DNA of 64,000 bases from JBCCGR01 sp039029195 (GCA_039029195.1 JBCCGR010000001.1:186001-250000), one strand, 5' to 3'. Shown: positions 16,277-26,399, counted from the stretch's first letter. Program-made: numbers and translations. Notes: generated from the sequence alone by a model not told the origin.

Positions 16277-17692
16277 ATGAGCGTTGAAGCAGAAGGTCAA
16301 GGGGCGGCAACGTCGCGTGTTTCCAAGAAAGGCATCTGGGGCTGGATGCTGTTTGACTGGGCCGCACAGCCGTTTCACACCCTGCTGATCACGTTCATTT
16401 TCTCCCGCTATTTTGCGGCAGAAGTCGCGCCTGATCCCGCCACAGGACAGGTCTGGTGGGGCACAATGCTCGCCATTACCGGTGTGTTCATTGCCATCCT
16501 CTCTCCAATCCTTGGCGCAATGGCCGATGCGACCGGCCCCCGGAAGCCATGGATCGCGCTTTTCACGGTGTTGATGGTGCTGGGCTGCGGCTTCCTCTGG
16601 CTTGCCGTACCGGGAGGCGGGGGCATGGTGATCTGGGTTTTGATCGCCTTTGCCGTCGGCATGATCGGTGTCGAGTTCGCGGCCGTGTTCAACAATGCGG
16701 TGATGCCTGATCTGGTGCCTCGCGAGGAGCTTGGTCGCCTTTCCGGCAATGGCTGGGCGCTCGGTTATCTGGGCGGCGTCTTTAGCCTGTTTGTCGTGTT
16801 GCTTCTGATGGTCGAATCGTCTCCCGGAAGTGGGCACACGCTCGTGGGCGTCACACCAATTTTAGGTCTCGATGCGGTAGAACGCGGCGGGGAACGCGCA
16901 ACTGGCCCGTTGACCGCCCTGTGGATGCTTATCTTCGTTCTGCCCTTCTTTTTCTTCACACCGGACTCGGCCAGAAAACCGGGTTCATCGGGCGCTGTAA
17001 AGCGCAGTCTCGTGGATCTCCTCGACACAATCAAAAGCCTGCCAAGCCGACCCAGCCTCTTTGCCTATCTCGGCTCCTCCATGTTTTACCGTGATGCGCT
17101 CAACGGGCTTTATGGATTTGGCGGGATTTACGCCGGCGGTGTGTTGAAGTGGGAAGCAACCCAGCTAGGGCTGTTCGGCATTCTTGCCGCGTTCACAGGC
17201 GCAATCGGCGCCTGGCTTGGCGGTCGGCTTGATGACCGGTTCGGTTCCAAACCGGTTGTAATTTCAAACGTGGTGATCCTCGTGCTTGTGAGCATTGTCA
17301 TTGTCACCACGGACCGCGACACCGTTCTGATGGTCGACATCACGCCCGGAGAAGGCCAGTTCACCCTGCCGGATATCATTTTCTACATTTGCGGAGCGCT
17401 GATTGGTGCGGCGGGCGGATCGCTTCAGGCGGCCTCACGTACCCTGATGGTTGATCAGGCCGACGGTGGAGACATGACCAAGGCCTTTGGTCTTTACGCG
17501 CTCTCCGGCAAAGCGACGAGCTTCATGGCCCCAGCGCTTATCGCCTTCACAACCGGCGTGGTCGGACAATCCATGCTGGGACTGTCCGATACCGATGCGC
17601 AGCGACTGGGCATTTCACCCATTGTGATCCTGTTTGTGATCGGTCTTGTGCTGCTGGCCTGGGTGAAGGGCAAGAGGCCCTCCACAGACTGA
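16277..17692 (+). CDS. MFS permease, UMF1/Atg22-like family
   Basis: A 471-residue membrane protein with about 12 hydrophobic segments. It begins with SKKGIWGWMLFDWAAQPFHTL, the hallmark of the UMF1 (vacuole effluxer Atg22-like) family, and contains GAMADATGPRKPWI, an MFS loop-2-like motif. In yeast Atg22 exports amino acids from the vacuole; substrates of bacterial members are not established. I chose ATG 16277; the frame continues upstream into the gdhB end without a better start. Its position behind NAD-GDH is compatible with amino-acid transport, but this is only inference. It is convergent with the TadG-like gene, one base between stops. Confidence 0.85.
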   Translation: MSVEAEGQGAATSRVSKKGIWGWMLFDWAAQPFHTLLITFIFSRYFAAEVAPDPATGQVWWGTMLAITGVFIAILSPILGAMADATGPRKPWIALFTVLMVLGCGFLWLAVPGGGGMVIWVLIAFAVGMIGVEFAAVFNNAVMPDLVPREELGRLSGNGWALGYLGGVFSLFVVLLLMVESSPGSGHTLVGVTPILGLDAVERGGERATGPLTALWMLIFVLPFFFFTPDSARKPGSSGAVKRSLVDLLDTIKSLPSRPSLFAYLGSSMFYRDALNGLYGFGGIYAGGVLKWEATQLGLFGILAAFTGAIGAWLGGRLDDRFGSKPVVISNVVILVLVSIVIVTTDRDTVLMVDITPGEGQFTLPDIIFYICGALIGAAGGSLQAASRTLMVDQADGGDMTKAFGLYALSGKATSFMAPALIAFTTGVVGQSMLGLSDTDAQRLGISPIVILFVIGLVLLAWVKGKRPSTD

Positions 17693-17693
17693 T

Positions 17694-18980
17694 CTACCGA
17701 GCCAGACGCAGATTGCGCACATTGATTGCAATCTGCTGGAACGCCGCCTGCAACTGGGCAGCGTTCTTGGCATTGTAGTAGAATTGTTCATTGGCCGTGT
17801 CCGGGGTCGCGCATGCCTTCAGCGTCTTTTGGGCTGATTTTGGCGCTTGGAATGCCACTGAATAGACCGTGATACCCTTCTTCTTCATGTCTTTGCAGAG
17901 GTTGTTCGCCGCTGAAGAAGACTTTGCGGAGTGCGGCCCCCAGGCCGTGCCGGATGTACCGTCATAATAGGTGTTGAACTCACCATCGGTCATCAAAAGA
18001 GCGATCTTGATGGTTTTCTTGTCGCCATAGGAGTTGGCGCCGCTTGAAGGCCAAAGCTGCTTCCACTTTGGCGAAAGCATGTAGTAGCTCCATGCCACGC
18101 CCAGATGCCCGGCCGTGTAGCCGGATGCCTTGAACGATTTGATGTCTTTTATCAGATCTTTCTTCTTCGACGTCAGCGGACGGATTATTTGGCTCGGGCA
18201 ATTGTTGTTTTTCACAGCCCGCGCGTCGGCACCGACCGGATCATAGCGATACGACTGGTCAGTGAAGGCATGGGTGCCGCCACGTTCTGTAACGCACTTG
18301 TGCGATTTAAAGTCGGTTGCGGCCTTCGCATACTTGCCGGCGTTGACTGAATAGGAATAGGGCACAAGTCCAATGCGGACTTTCGCCTTGTTGACCGCAT
18401 TGTCAGCAATCAGAATGTCCACCGCATCGGCAGCGGCAACCTTGAGTGCCTTGAGCTTTCCGCCACTTCCCATCGAACCCGTCACGTCAAGCATCATCGA
18501 CATTTCAATCTTCTTGTCGGAGTAGACGGCCTGCGCGGTGGTTTTGGTGCGGACCGTGTTGACGCCCACCAAACCAGCAAACACCATTGGCATATCGACA
18601 GTGACGGTTGCATCGACTGCGCCGGTTTTCTGATCGATAGTGTGGCTGCTGATGTTGGCCACAAGGCCTTTCAGACCGTTTGCGTCCATATTGGTCTGAA
18701 ACACCGCATTGAGACGCTTGTAGAAGTCTTTTTCTTCGATAGCGCCAGAAGAAAGATCGGCAGCGGAAGCCAGAAGTGCCGCATCCAACGATGAGGCAAC
18801 GACGCTTTTTGTGTGTGACACCCGGCTGTAGTCCACCGCAGCGCCAACGGCACCAAATATCGGGATCAAACTGATGGCTGCCGTGATCGCCACATTGCCT
18901 TTGGTGTTTGAGGCAAATGTGTTGATCCGTTCGCGAGCACGGGTCGAAAAACTGCCAATACGGGATGAAATCTGCGCCAT
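17694..18980 (-). CDS. TadG-like protein with von Willebrand factor A domain
   Basis: 428 residues. Near the N-terminus GNVAITAAISLIPIFGAVGAAVDYSR is the single TadE/TadG-type membrane anchor. From about residue 150 a VWA domain starts with MLDVTGSMGSGGKLKAL, a DxTGS variant of the metal-ion adhesion site, and TDGEFNTYYDG supplies a later MIDAS part. TadG proteins are minor pilins or envelope proteins of the tight-adherence pilus system. No tad genes are adjacent, so it is an orphan. The start at 18980 has a near-perfect AAGGAGATACAC site; the frame to 19070 is ignored. It could act in adhesion or envelope sensing. Confidence 0.88.
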   Translation of the reverse strand: MAQISSRIGSFSTRARERINTFASNTKGNVAITAAISLIPIFGAVGAAVDYSRVSHTKSVVASSLDAALLASAADLSSGAIEEKDFYKRLNAVFQTNMDANGLKGLVANISSHTIDQKTGAVDATVTVDMPMVFAGLVGVNTVRTKTTAQAVYSDKKIEMSMMLDVTGSMGSGGKLKALKVAAADAVDILIADNAVNKAKVRIGLVPYSYSVNAGKYAKAATDFKSHKCVTERGGTHAFTDQSYRYDPVGADARAVKNNNCPSQIIRPLTSKKKDLIKDIKSFKASGYTAGHLGVAWSYYMLSPKWKQLWPSSGANSYGDKKTIKIALLMTDGEFNTYYDGTSGTAWGPHSAKSSSAANNLCKDMKKKGITVYSVAFQAPKSAQKTLKACATPDTANEQFYYNAKNAAQLQAAFQQIAINVRNLRLAR

Positions 18981-19227
18981 GTGTATCTCCTTGAAACCCC
19001 GCCGCGGGATTTGGGAGAAAGGCTGCACATTTGAGGCCACGCCTCGCCGTTGGGATGATGAGCAGCGCATCCTTCACGCAAAGCATTGAATTTATTGAAA
19101 GGCGCGGCTCGCAGTGGTTAATCGAACATTGCCTATACCTGTAGAATTCGACGCGATTTCAAGATCGTTTGCTTACCATTGGCGCTTGGATCAAAGAAAC
19201 GTCCCATTGTGGAACACCTCAATTGGC

Positions 19228-19695
19228 TCAGCCGGTGGCACACCAGGATGTCTTCCGGCGGCGCTCATATCGTGCCACCAGTCCGCTGCTCAACAATACG
19301 AACTCGACGCTCTCGCCTTCCGGAGTTCGCACATCAGCAAGCACCCGGCCCCAATATTTTCCGCCTGAAATGTTTGAGAGATAGACCGGACCGCGATGCA
19401 CAAGATTTTCCAATCGTCGTTGCGCTGAAAGCGCCAGTTCCCGCTCACGCGGACATCTGGCGGATTTCTCCGGCGCATCGATCCCGCGTATACGGACCTT
19501 CACGGAGACCTCATGCCCAGGCCAGACACGCGCGACCACAGCGAGCGTGTCGCCATCCACCACGCGAACAACGCGCGCTTCCACGGGTCCTGGCACCAGA
19601 TCACGTGCAACAGAGGCAACCGGACTCACCACATCGAGCAAAGCCATCACAAATAGTGTCAGCGCATGCCAAGGGAGGCGGTGAGTTGGTTGCAT
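19228..19695 (-). CDS. Secreted staphylococcal-nuclease-like protein
   Basis: 155 residues: a signal peptide or anchor (residues 1-30, LTLFVMALLDVVSPVASVA) followed by an SNase/OB-fold domain. The family signatures VVDGDTLAV and RIRGIDAPE give the catalytic Arg, Asp and Glu, and GRVLADV supplies the second catalytic Arg. SNase-type enzymes are calcium-dependent DNA/RNA endonucleases; activity here is predicted, not shown. ATG 19695 is preceded by GGGGA, so I reject the TTG four codons upstream. It has its own promoter region behind the DUF1674 gene. Confidence 0.85.
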   Translation of the reverse strand: MQPTHRLPWHALTLFVMALLDVVSPVASVARDLVPGPVEARVVRVVDGDTLAVVARVWPGHEVSVKVRIRGIDAPEKSARCPRERELALSAQRRLENLVHRGPVYLSNISGGKYWGRVLADVRTPEGESVEFVLLSSGLVARYERRRKTSWCATG

Positions 19696-19790
19696 CAAAT
19701 TCCCCAAAATAGGAATACTTACCTATATCTGAGAGCGAATCTCAAATAAATACAACCTATAGTATATTCTCTGGTGAGTCGCAATCGAAA

Positions 19791-20006
19791 TCAAAAGTCG
19801 CTTGCGATACCGTTATTCTCCCAATCGCCATAACGCGAAGGATCAGGGCCCTCCCGACCTCCAAGCTCAGCGGGAGAGGGTTTCTCATCCGCATCCCGAA
19901 CTTTGCGGCGTTCCTCGGCTTCTGCCAATGCCCGCTTGGCGGCTGGTGTCAGCGTCCGCACTTCTGACGCTCTCTCTTTTTCTTCAGATTTCGTGTGCTC
20001 AGCCAT
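19791..20006 (-). CDS. DUF1674 protein, succinate dehydrogenase assembly factor 4 family
   Basis: A 71-residue protein with the family core LTPAAKRALAEAEERR followed by the nearly invariant C-terminus GGREGPDPSRYGDWENNGIASDF. DUF1674 corresponds to SDHAF4, which in mitochondria binds flavinylated SdhA and protects it until it joins SdhB. ATG 20006 has GAGGA upstream; the frame to 20063 is longer but lacks a better site. It is divergent from htpX, as in many Hyphomicrobiales. Confidence 0.85.
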   Translation of the reverse strand: MAEHTKSEEKERASEVRTLTPAAKRALAEAEERRKVRDADEKPSPAELGGREGPDPSRYGDWENNGIASDF

Positions 20007-20116
20007 CACTGTCCTCATGGCACCAAAATGGAAGTGCTTGAACCTTTCCTTATGCAATACCATTTTACGGATAAGCCGTCTTGCGGATTTCTACTCCATC
20101 AGGATCGAAACAACCA

Positions 20117-21205
20117 ATGAACCTTGTTCGCACAGGTATGCTTCTCGCCTTCATGACCGCGCTCTTTATGGGGCTCGGTCTGCTGCTTGGTGGCGAGGTG
20201 GGCATGATGATCGCACTTGTCATTGCTGTTGCAATGAACGCCTACAGCTACTGGAACTCCGACAAGATGGTCCTGTCGATGTACGGCGCGCGGGAGGTTG
20301 ACGAACGATCCGCCCCCGATCTGTGGCGCATGGTGGCAGACCTGTCGAAGAATGCCGATCTTCCAATGCCGAAGGTCTACGTGCTCGACACAGACCAACC
20401 AAACGCCTTTGCCACGGGGCGGAACCCCGAAAACGCAGCCGTTGCTGCCAGTCAGGGTCTGTTGGATCGCCTGACCTATGACGAAATCGCCGGCGTGATG
20501 GCCCACGAACTTGCACACATCAAAAACCGCGACACGCTGACCATGACCATCACGGCAACGCTTGCCGGTGCCATTTCCATGCTTGCGAATTTCGCACTGT
20601 TTTTCCGCTCTGACGATCGCAACGGGCTCGGCATCATTGGCACAATCGCTGCGATGATTTTCGCCCCAATGGCCGCATCGCTTGTGCAGATGGCGGTTAG
20701 CCGGACCCGAGAATATGCAGCCGACCGTATGGGCGCAGAAATTTGCGGCCAACCACTGGCGCTGGCCTCCGCACTGCAAAAAATCGCCGGAGGTTCGGCG
20801 ACAATTTTGAACGAACAGGCAGAGCGCTCCCCGGCGACGGCCCACATGTTCATTATCAACCCACTCAACGGGCAAAACATGGACAACCTGTTTTCCACGC
20901 ATCCGGATACGGACAACCGTATTGCCGCTCTGGTGGCAATGGAGCGCGAGTGGAACGGCAATCCACCTGCAATTAGTGAACCCACTCATCCAGAACCATC
21001 GGCCACTCCGGCTCGCTCAGAACCATCAAAAGCGGTCTGGGGCCGCAATGCGGGTGAAGAGAGAGCCGTTCGTCAGCCTGCACCGAGATTGGAAAACAAA
21101 TCTGAGCCAGCACCGGCCAATGAACGTCCCCGTCGCGGCGCCGTTCCCCGCGTGGGCTCATCGCGTCGTCGCCCTCCTAAAAAGCGGCGCGGACCCTGGA
21201 GTTGA
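20117..21205 (+). CDS. htpX: Membrane zinc metalloprotease HtpX
   Basis: 362 residues, M48B family. Two N-terminal membrane helices (residues 4-45) precede the active-site motif H130-E-L-A-H134 (MAHELAHIKNRD), and two more hydrophobic segments follow (residues 140-200). The later Glu ligand lies in SRTREYAADRMGAE. HtpX degrades damaged inner-membrane proteins with FtsH. The C-terminal 60 residues form a Pro/Arg-rich extension (PARSEPSKAVWGRN... PKKRRGPWS) beyond the E. coli length of 293. I chose ATG 20117 as the family start (MNLVRTGMLL). The stop overlaps the rsmB start. Confidence 0.94.
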   Translation: MNLVRTGMLLAFMTALFMGLGLLLGGEVGMMIALVIAVAMNAYSYWNSDKMVLSMYGAREVDERSAPDLWRMVADLSKNADLPMPKVYVLDTDQPNAFATGRNPENAAVAASQGLLDRLTYDEIAGVMAHELAHIKNRDTLTMTITATLAGAISMLANFALFFRSDDRNGLGIIGTIAAMIFAPMAASLVQMAVSRTREYAADRMGAEICGQPLALASALQKIAGGSATILNEQAERSPATAHMFIINPLNGQNMDNLFSTHPDTDNRIAALVAMEREWNGNPPAISEPTHPEPSATPARSEPSKAVWGRNAGEERAVRQPAPRLENKSEPAPANERPRRGAVPRVGSSRRRPPKKRRGPWS

Positions 21206-22575
21206 GCGCCCAATCCCGCAAGGCGGACAATCATGAAGGTACACTGGCCAGCGGTCGCGAGCGCACTGGTCTGGTTGCCCGCAAGCTCGCAGCCTCCATC
21301 CTGGAAAAGGTGCTCGACGAGCAGCGCCCGCTTGATGCGATGTTGGATGCCGAACACGGCATTGCCTCCTATCGCGCTTTGATTGCCAAGGATCGCAATC
21401 TCATTCGTGCCATTCTGGGAACAGCGTTACGGCGAAAGGGCGAGATTGAATTCGCCCTGTCAAAAATGCTCGACCGGCCACTGCCAAAACGCGCCCGGCA
21501 CCTGCAACACACGCTGAGCATCGCTGCCGCGCAAATCCTGTTTCTCGATGTTCCTGACCGGGCGGCGGTTGACCTTGGTGTCACGGCGATCGCCGAAGAC
21601 GGGCGCACGGCCCGGTTTCGCGGGCTCACAAACGCCATCCTGCGCCGTCTTTCCCGCGAAAAGGAAGCTTTGCTTGCGCTTGAAACGCCCCCCGCTGCAA
21701 ATCTTCCTTCCTGGGTGTTCAAGCAGTTGCGCAAGGATTTTGGCAAGGCCCGCACCCAGTCGATTGCTTCTGCATTAACCGCACTGCCTCCGCTCGACAT
21801 CACGGTAAAAACAGACGCCTCCAAATGGGTGGAACGGCTGGGTGGCGTAGCCCTTTCCAACGGCACGGTTCGATTGAAACAAAAGGGTGATGTTACCAAG
21901 CTTGCCGGATTTGCCGAAGGTGAATGGTGGGTGCAAGACGCCGCCGCCAGCCTGCCTGCTTCGCTTTTGGGCGATATCTCCGGCACACGCGTGGCTGATC
22001 TTTGTGCCGCACCCGGTGGCAAAACGGCTCAACTTGTCATGATGGGTGCCAATGTCACGGCCCTTGAAAAATCGGCATCGCGGCTCAAACGCTTGCAACA
22101 AAATCTTTCGCGGCTGGAGCTGGATGCAAACCTCATCCAAGCCGATCTCCTAGAAATCCAGGCAGATGAACCATTCGATGCGGTGCTGCTTGATGCCCCA
22201 TGTTCGTCGACCGGCACCGCACGCCGCCACCCCGACGTGTTTTGGACAAAGACACCTGAGGATGTTGCGTCGGTTGCGAAGCTCCAGCGCGAGATGATCG
22301 ACAAGGCAGCGACATTGTTGAAACCGGGCGGAACGCTCATTTTATCCAACTGCTCCATGTTCAAGCAGGAGGGCGAAGACCTCGTCGCCGGAATTGGCAA
22401 GGCCCACGATCTCATCGAACTTGCACCATTCGAGAAAGGCGAGTTCCCGTTCATCGACCCCTACATTACGGGACAGGGCACCGCTCGCACCCTGCCTGAT
22501 GGATTGCCAAACGAAGACCCGGAACTTTCCGGCATGGACGGCTTTTTTGTGGCAAGATTTCACCGTAGGTCTTGA
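21202..22575 (+). CDS. rsmB: 16S rRNA (cytosine-C5) methyltransferase RsmB-like
   Basis: 457 residues: an N-terminal NusB-like RNA-binding domain (about 25-160, RKLAASILEKVL) and a C-terminal NOL1/NOP2/sun methyltransferase domain. The SAM site is DLCAAPGGKTAQL. The two family cysteines lie in LLDAPCSSTGTARRHPD and in ILSNCSMFKQEGEDL, where a TCS is usual. The probable start is TTG 21202, which overlaps the htpX TGA; no in-frame ATG occurs before residue 49 or so. It is translationally coupled to htpX, and the heparinase-like gene follows. Confidence 0.9.
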   Translation: MSAQSRKADNHEGTLASGRERTGLVARKLAASILEKVLDEQRPLDAMLDAEHGIASYRALIAKDRNLIRAILGTALRRKGEIEFALSKMLDRPLPKRARHLQHTLSIAAAQILFLDVPDRAAVDLGVTAIAEDGRTARFRGLTNAILRRLSREKEALLALETPPAANLPSWVFKQLRKDFGKARTQSIASALTALPPLDITVKTDASKWVERLGGVALSNGTVRLKQKGDVTKLAGFAEGEWWVQDAAASLPASLLGDISGTRVADLCAAPGGKTAQLVMMGANVTALEKSASRLKRLQQNLSRLELDANLIQADLLEIQADEPFDAVLLDAPCSSTGTARRHPDVFWTKTPEDVASVAKLQREMIDKAATLLKPGGTLILSNCSMFKQEGEDLVAGIGKAHDLIELAPFEKGEFPFIDPYITGQGTARTLPDGLPNEDPELSGMDGFFVARFHRRS

Positions 22576-22611
22576 GCCCTGATTCGAAACAATACGAGAC
22601 GTCGTTCGTCC

Positions 22612-24288
22612 ATGAGCGAGATGCTGAAATCTGATAGCACCGGCTTCTCCGCTAACCTCCACCGCAAGGCGGCACGTAAGATTGTCACCAATCCGCTGTG
22701 GCCGGGAAACTGGACGAAATCTGCGCTCGACCTCGGACGGTTTGGCTGGTCGCCACCGCCAATTCTGTTTGCCAACGGATCGCCCGAACGCGCCAAGGAG
22801 ATATATGCCGGGCGCTTCGATCTCGCGGGAAGCAGCGTTGAGACTGGCGAACACTCGCCATTTACGCTGCCGCCGCCGTCCGTTGAGTGGCAACGTGCGC
22901 TCCATAGTTTCACCTGGCTCGATGATCTGACGGCGGGCAATCACGATCTTGCAAGAGCCAATGCCCGGGCACTGGTTGGAGAGTGGATTGAATTCTATGG
23001 GACAAAATCGGAAGGCGATGCGTTTGAGCCCGCTCTCATGGCAAAGCGCATTCTGGCCTGGCTGCGCAATGGCGCGCTGTTGAGCCCGTCACCCGGTTCG
23101 GGCGCCGATCCTCTGATCACCAGACATCTGGAACGGCAGATCAATCTGTTACGAACGATCACGCCCTATCTCGGCAATCTGCTTCATCGGCTGAAGGCTC
23201 ACAGCGCGCTTGCAACGTCGGTCGTGTGTTTCGACTGCCCGGACAAACCGCGCCAGCAAATTCTGAATGCGCTTGACGAGGAAACACAGGAACAGTTTCA
23301 GCCGGACGGTTCACACATATCGCGCAATCCGCAAGTGCTTTTCCAGGCACTGATCGACCTTCTGCCACTGCGTGCCATGCTGTCAAAAACCGGATATGCA
23401 GGCGCTGAAAAGCTTGCCGGACGGATTGATCGCATGATGGGCCATTTGCGGCTGATGCGGCATCGCGGTGGAGAAATTGCTCGTTTCAACGGCGCCGGCA
23501 CCATAAATAGCGCCCTGCTCGATGCGGTTTTGGAGCACGACACAACCACCGGCAATTACTCGCTCTCCTCAGCCCATGCGGGATTTGAGCGCCTCAGAGA
23601 AGGCCAGACGGAGATCCTCATTGATGCAGGTAGCCCTGTTTGCCGACCGGGTCTGCCACAACCATTTGCTGGGTCGCTGGCAATCGAAATTTGCATTGGC
23701 AAACAGCCATTTGTGGTCAATTGCGGCACCGGTCCGCAAGACCGCCCGGAGCTTGGACAGATGCTGCGGTCGAGCGCAGCACACAGCACGGCAACGATTG
23801 ATGATCACTCATCAATCGTTTGGTCAGGGCGTGGTGGGAAAAACGGGACCAATCAAAGACCATCAAGACCATTGGTCACACGCAGCCGACACAGCCCCTT
23901 CCATCTCACTGCCCGGCATGATGGGTATGTCGACCGGTTCGGATACGAGCTGGTTCGCGAATTGCAACTCACTGATGATGGGCGCACCATTCAGGGTTCG
24001 GACCGGTTTTTAAGCACCGCGGAATCAAACGAGACGTCCCATCTGGTATTGATCCGGTTTCATCTTCACCCTGATGTGGAGGCGGATTGGCAACCGGGAC
24101 AGCCAAAGGTGCAACTTTCCAGCCCAAGTCACCACGCTTGGACATTCATCTGCATTGATGGTGCTGTGGAGGTTGAGCCGTCCATGTACTTCGCCGACGT
24201 TTCAGGCCCGAAAACGACCAATCAAATTGTTGTTCGTGCCGCGGTGAACGAAAGCGCTGAAATTCGCTGGGTGTTCCAGCAAAGCTGA
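22612..24288 (+). CDS. Heparinase II/III-like protein
   Basis: 558 residues. The N-terminal half is the helical (alpha/alpha toroid) part found in polysaccharide lyases, and the C-terminal half is the Hepar_II_III beta domain, including AAHSTATIDDHSSIVW and DGYVDRFGYELVRELQLTDDG. No signal peptide is seen, so it may act in the cytoplasm or only share the fold. It is conserved between rsmB and purH in Hyphomicrobiales. Its natural substrate is not established; heparin degradation should not be assumed. Confidence 0.85.
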   Translation: MSEMLKSDSTGFSANLHRKAARKIVTNPLWPGNWTKSALDLGRFGWSPPPILFANGSPERAKEIYAGRFDLAGSSVETGEHSPFTLPPPSVEWQRALHSFTWLDDLTAGNHDLARANARALVGEWIEFYGTKSEGDAFEPALMAKRILAWLRNGALLSPSPGSGADPLITRHLERQINLLRTITPYLGNLLHRLKAHSALATSVVCFDCPDKPRQQILNALDEETQEQFQPDGSHISRNPQVLFQALIDLLPLRAMLSKTGYAGAEKLAGRIDRMMGHLRLMRHRGGEIARFNGAGTINSALLDAVLEHDTTTGNYSLSSAHAGFERLREGQTEILIDAGSPVCRPGLPQPFAGSLAIEICIGKQPFVVNCGTGPQDRPELGQMLRSSAAHSTATIDDHSSIVWSGRGGKNGTNQRPSRPLVTRSRHSPFHLTARHDGYVDRFGYELVRELQLTDDGRTIQGSDRFLSTAESNETSHLVLIRFHLHPDVEADWQPGQPKVQLSSPSHHAWTFICIDGAVEVEPSMYFADVSGPKTTNQIVVRAAVNESAEIRWVFQQS

Positions 24289-24402
24289 CCGGAAAGCTGT
24301 TCAAGTCTCCGAAATTCAGGCTTTTGCGAGATCCCGCACCCTTTTATTTTCGGCATCGCTGGGTCACAAAGGCGCATCCCGCGACACAACAGCGACCCTC
24401 CC

Positions 24403-26016
24403 ATGTCCATTCAATCAAAGAACATTCCGGCCCCTGATCGGGTTCCGGTTCGCCGTGCATTGATTTCCGTTTTTGACAAGACGGGCATTCTCGATCTTGC
24501 AAAAACCCTTGCCGGATATGGTGTCGAACTGGTCTCCACAGGTGGAACCGCAAAAGCCATTGCCGATGCCGGATTGCCCGTGCGTGATGTCTCGGAACTC
24601 ACCAACTTTCCCGAGGTCATGGATGGCAGGGTGAAGACACTACATCCCGGCGTACATGGCGGGTTGCTCGCCATTCGCGATGACGAAGACCATGTGAACG
24701 CCATGGAGGCGCACCATATCGCAGCCATCGACCTGCTGGTTTCAAACCTTTACCCCTTTGAAGAAACTGTCCGTTCCGGCGCCTCCTGGAACGATGCGGT
24801 CGAAAACATCGACATTGGTGGACCGGCCATGGTGCGCGCGGCTGCCAAGAACCACGCTTACGTGACCGTGCTGACTTCGCCGGATGATTATGCCGAATTC
24901 GAGACCATGCTGTCAGAGCATGATGGGGCGACCACGCTTGATCTTAGAAAGCGCCTCGCCCAACGCGCTTATGCCCGCACCGCCAGCTATGATGCTGCCG
25001 TATCAAATCATCTGGCTAAAGAGTTGGGTGTCGAACCGGAGCGCAGCTTCGCCATTGGCGGCACCCTCGCAACCGAAATGCGATACGGTGAAAATCCGCA
25101 CCAGAATGCCGGGTTTTATGCAAATGGTGACCCGCGCCCGGCTGCAGCAACCGCAACCGTGCTCCAGGGAAAGCAGCTTTCCTACAACAATATCAACGAT
25201 ACGGATGCAGCATTTGAGCTGGTCGCGGAATTTCCATCCGAACGGCCTGCCATTGCAATCATCAAGCACGCCAATCCCTGTGGCGTTGCAACCGGCGAAA
25301 CATTGCTGGAGGCCCACCAAAAGGCGTTGGCCTGTGATTCCGTTTCAGCCTTCGGCGGCATCATCGCGGCAAACACGGAAATCGATGCGGCAAGTGCCGA
25401 AGCGATTATCAATGTGTTTTCTGAAGTGATCATCGCGCCATCCATTTCGGATGAAGCAAAAGCCATATTTGCCGCAAAGAAAAACCTCCGCCTGCTCGAA
25501 ACCGGCGGCATGCCCGATCCAGCAGCACCCGGTATTTTTACCAAGACCGTCGCTGGGGGAATGCTTGTTCAGAACCGCGACAATGGCGCAATCAGTGCTG
25601 ATGATCTCAACTGCGTCACCAAAATCAAACCAACCGAACAAGAACTCGCCGATCTTCTCTTCGCGTGGAAGGTCGCAAAGCACGTGAAATCAAACGCAAT
25701 TGTCTATGTGAAAGATCAGGCGACCGTTGGCATTGGCGCGGGTCAGATGAGCCGGGTCGATTCTGCCCTTATCGCGGCCCGCAAGGCGCAGGATGCTGCC
25801 GACGCGTCAGGCGCAGATCAGCCCGCCACCATCGGTTCCGTGGTGGCGTCAGACGCATTCTTCCCGTTTGCAGATGGTCTGCTTTCAGCCATTGAAGCTG
25901 GTGCAAAGGCAGTCGTTCAGCCCGGTGGTTCCATGCGTGATAAAGAAGTGATCGCCGCCGCCGATGAAGCCGGTATTTCCATGGTCTTCACCGGCATGCG
26001 CCATTTCCGGCACTAG
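24403..26016 (+). CDS. purH: Bifunctional AICAR transformylase / IMP cyclohydrolase PurH
   Basis: 537 residues catalysing the last two steps of IMP synthesis. Residues 15-155 form the MGS-like IMP cyclohydrolase domain (RRALISVFDKTGILDLAKTL, STGGTAKAI, TLHPGVHGGLLAIRD). The remainder is the formyltransferase domain, with the conserved MRYGENPHQNAGFY, IKHANPCGVA and DAFFPFADGL. ATG 24403 is the family start, although no strong ribosome-binding site is seen. The stop overlaps that of a convergent VOC gene by four bases. Confidence 0.97.
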   Translation: MSIQSKNIPAPDRVPVRRALISVFDKTGILDLAKTLAGYGVELVSTGGTAKAIADAGLPVRDVSELTNFPEVMDGRVKTLHPGVHGGLLAIRDDEDHVNAMEAHHIAAIDLLVSNLYPFEETVRSGASWNDAVENIDIGGPAMVRAAAKNHAYVTVLTSPDDYAEFETMLSEHDGATTLDLRKRLAQRAYARTASYDAAVSNHLAKELGVEPERSFAIGGTLATEMRYGENPHQNAGFYANGDPRPAAATATVLQGKQLSYNNINDTDAAFELVAEFPSERPAIAIIKHANPCGVATGETLLEAHQKALACDSVSAFGGIIAANTEIDAASAEAIINVFSEVIIAPSISDEAKAIFAAKKNLRLLETGGMPDPAAPGIFTKTVAGGMLVQNRDNGAISADDLNCVTKIKPTEQELADLLFAWKVAKHVKSNAIVYVKDQATVGIGAGQMSRVDSALIAARKAQDAADASGADQPATIGSVVASDAFFPFADGLLSAIEAGAKAVVQPGGSMRDKEVIAAADEAGISMVFTGMRHFRH

Positions 26017-26384
26017 TCCTCATCCACCTCAGTACAAAAAATGATCCGGTTTCCCGCTGGGTCATCAATCGCCATGTCATAGAAACCCCAGGACTGTTTC
26101 ATGACCTCCGGTCGGGCGTTCTTGTATTTCTTCGCATTAAGCTCACGACAGAACGCCCGCACGTCATCCACCTCGATGCGCACAGCCGCCCCCGGACAGG
26201 CATCGTCGAAATGCTCTGAGATGTGCAGGTGACAGCCCCCAAGTTGAACGCCCATATAAAGCGGCGCATTAGGATCAAACCGGTGTTCAAACACCAGATC
26301 AAATCCTAGAAAATCCAGATAGAATTCCCGCGCCTTTGTTTCATCAAAGCTGCGCAAGATTGGAATGGGTGGCGCTGCATTCAT
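26013..26384 (-). CDS. VOC-superfamily (glyoxalase/bleomycin-resistance-like) protein
   Basis: A 123-residue single-module vicinal oxygen chelate protein. It opens with PILRSFDETKAREFYLDFLGFDLVFEHRF, has GGCHLHISEH in the middle and ends with DDPAGNRIIFCTE, the usual betaalphabetabetabeta pattern. It probably binds a metal through the His and Glu positions. The length and pattern fit the bleomycin-resistance-like subgroup, but the ligand is unknown. ATG 26384 has GGAGGA upstream. Confidence 0.85.
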   Translation of the reverse strand: MNAAPPIPILRSFDETKAREFYLDFLGFDLVFEHRFDPNAPLYMGVQLGGCHLHISEHFDDACPGAAVRIEVDDVRAFCRELNAKKYKNARPEVMKQSWGFYDMAIDDPAGNRIIFCTEVDED

Positions 26385-26399
26385 CGGTTCTGTCCTCCG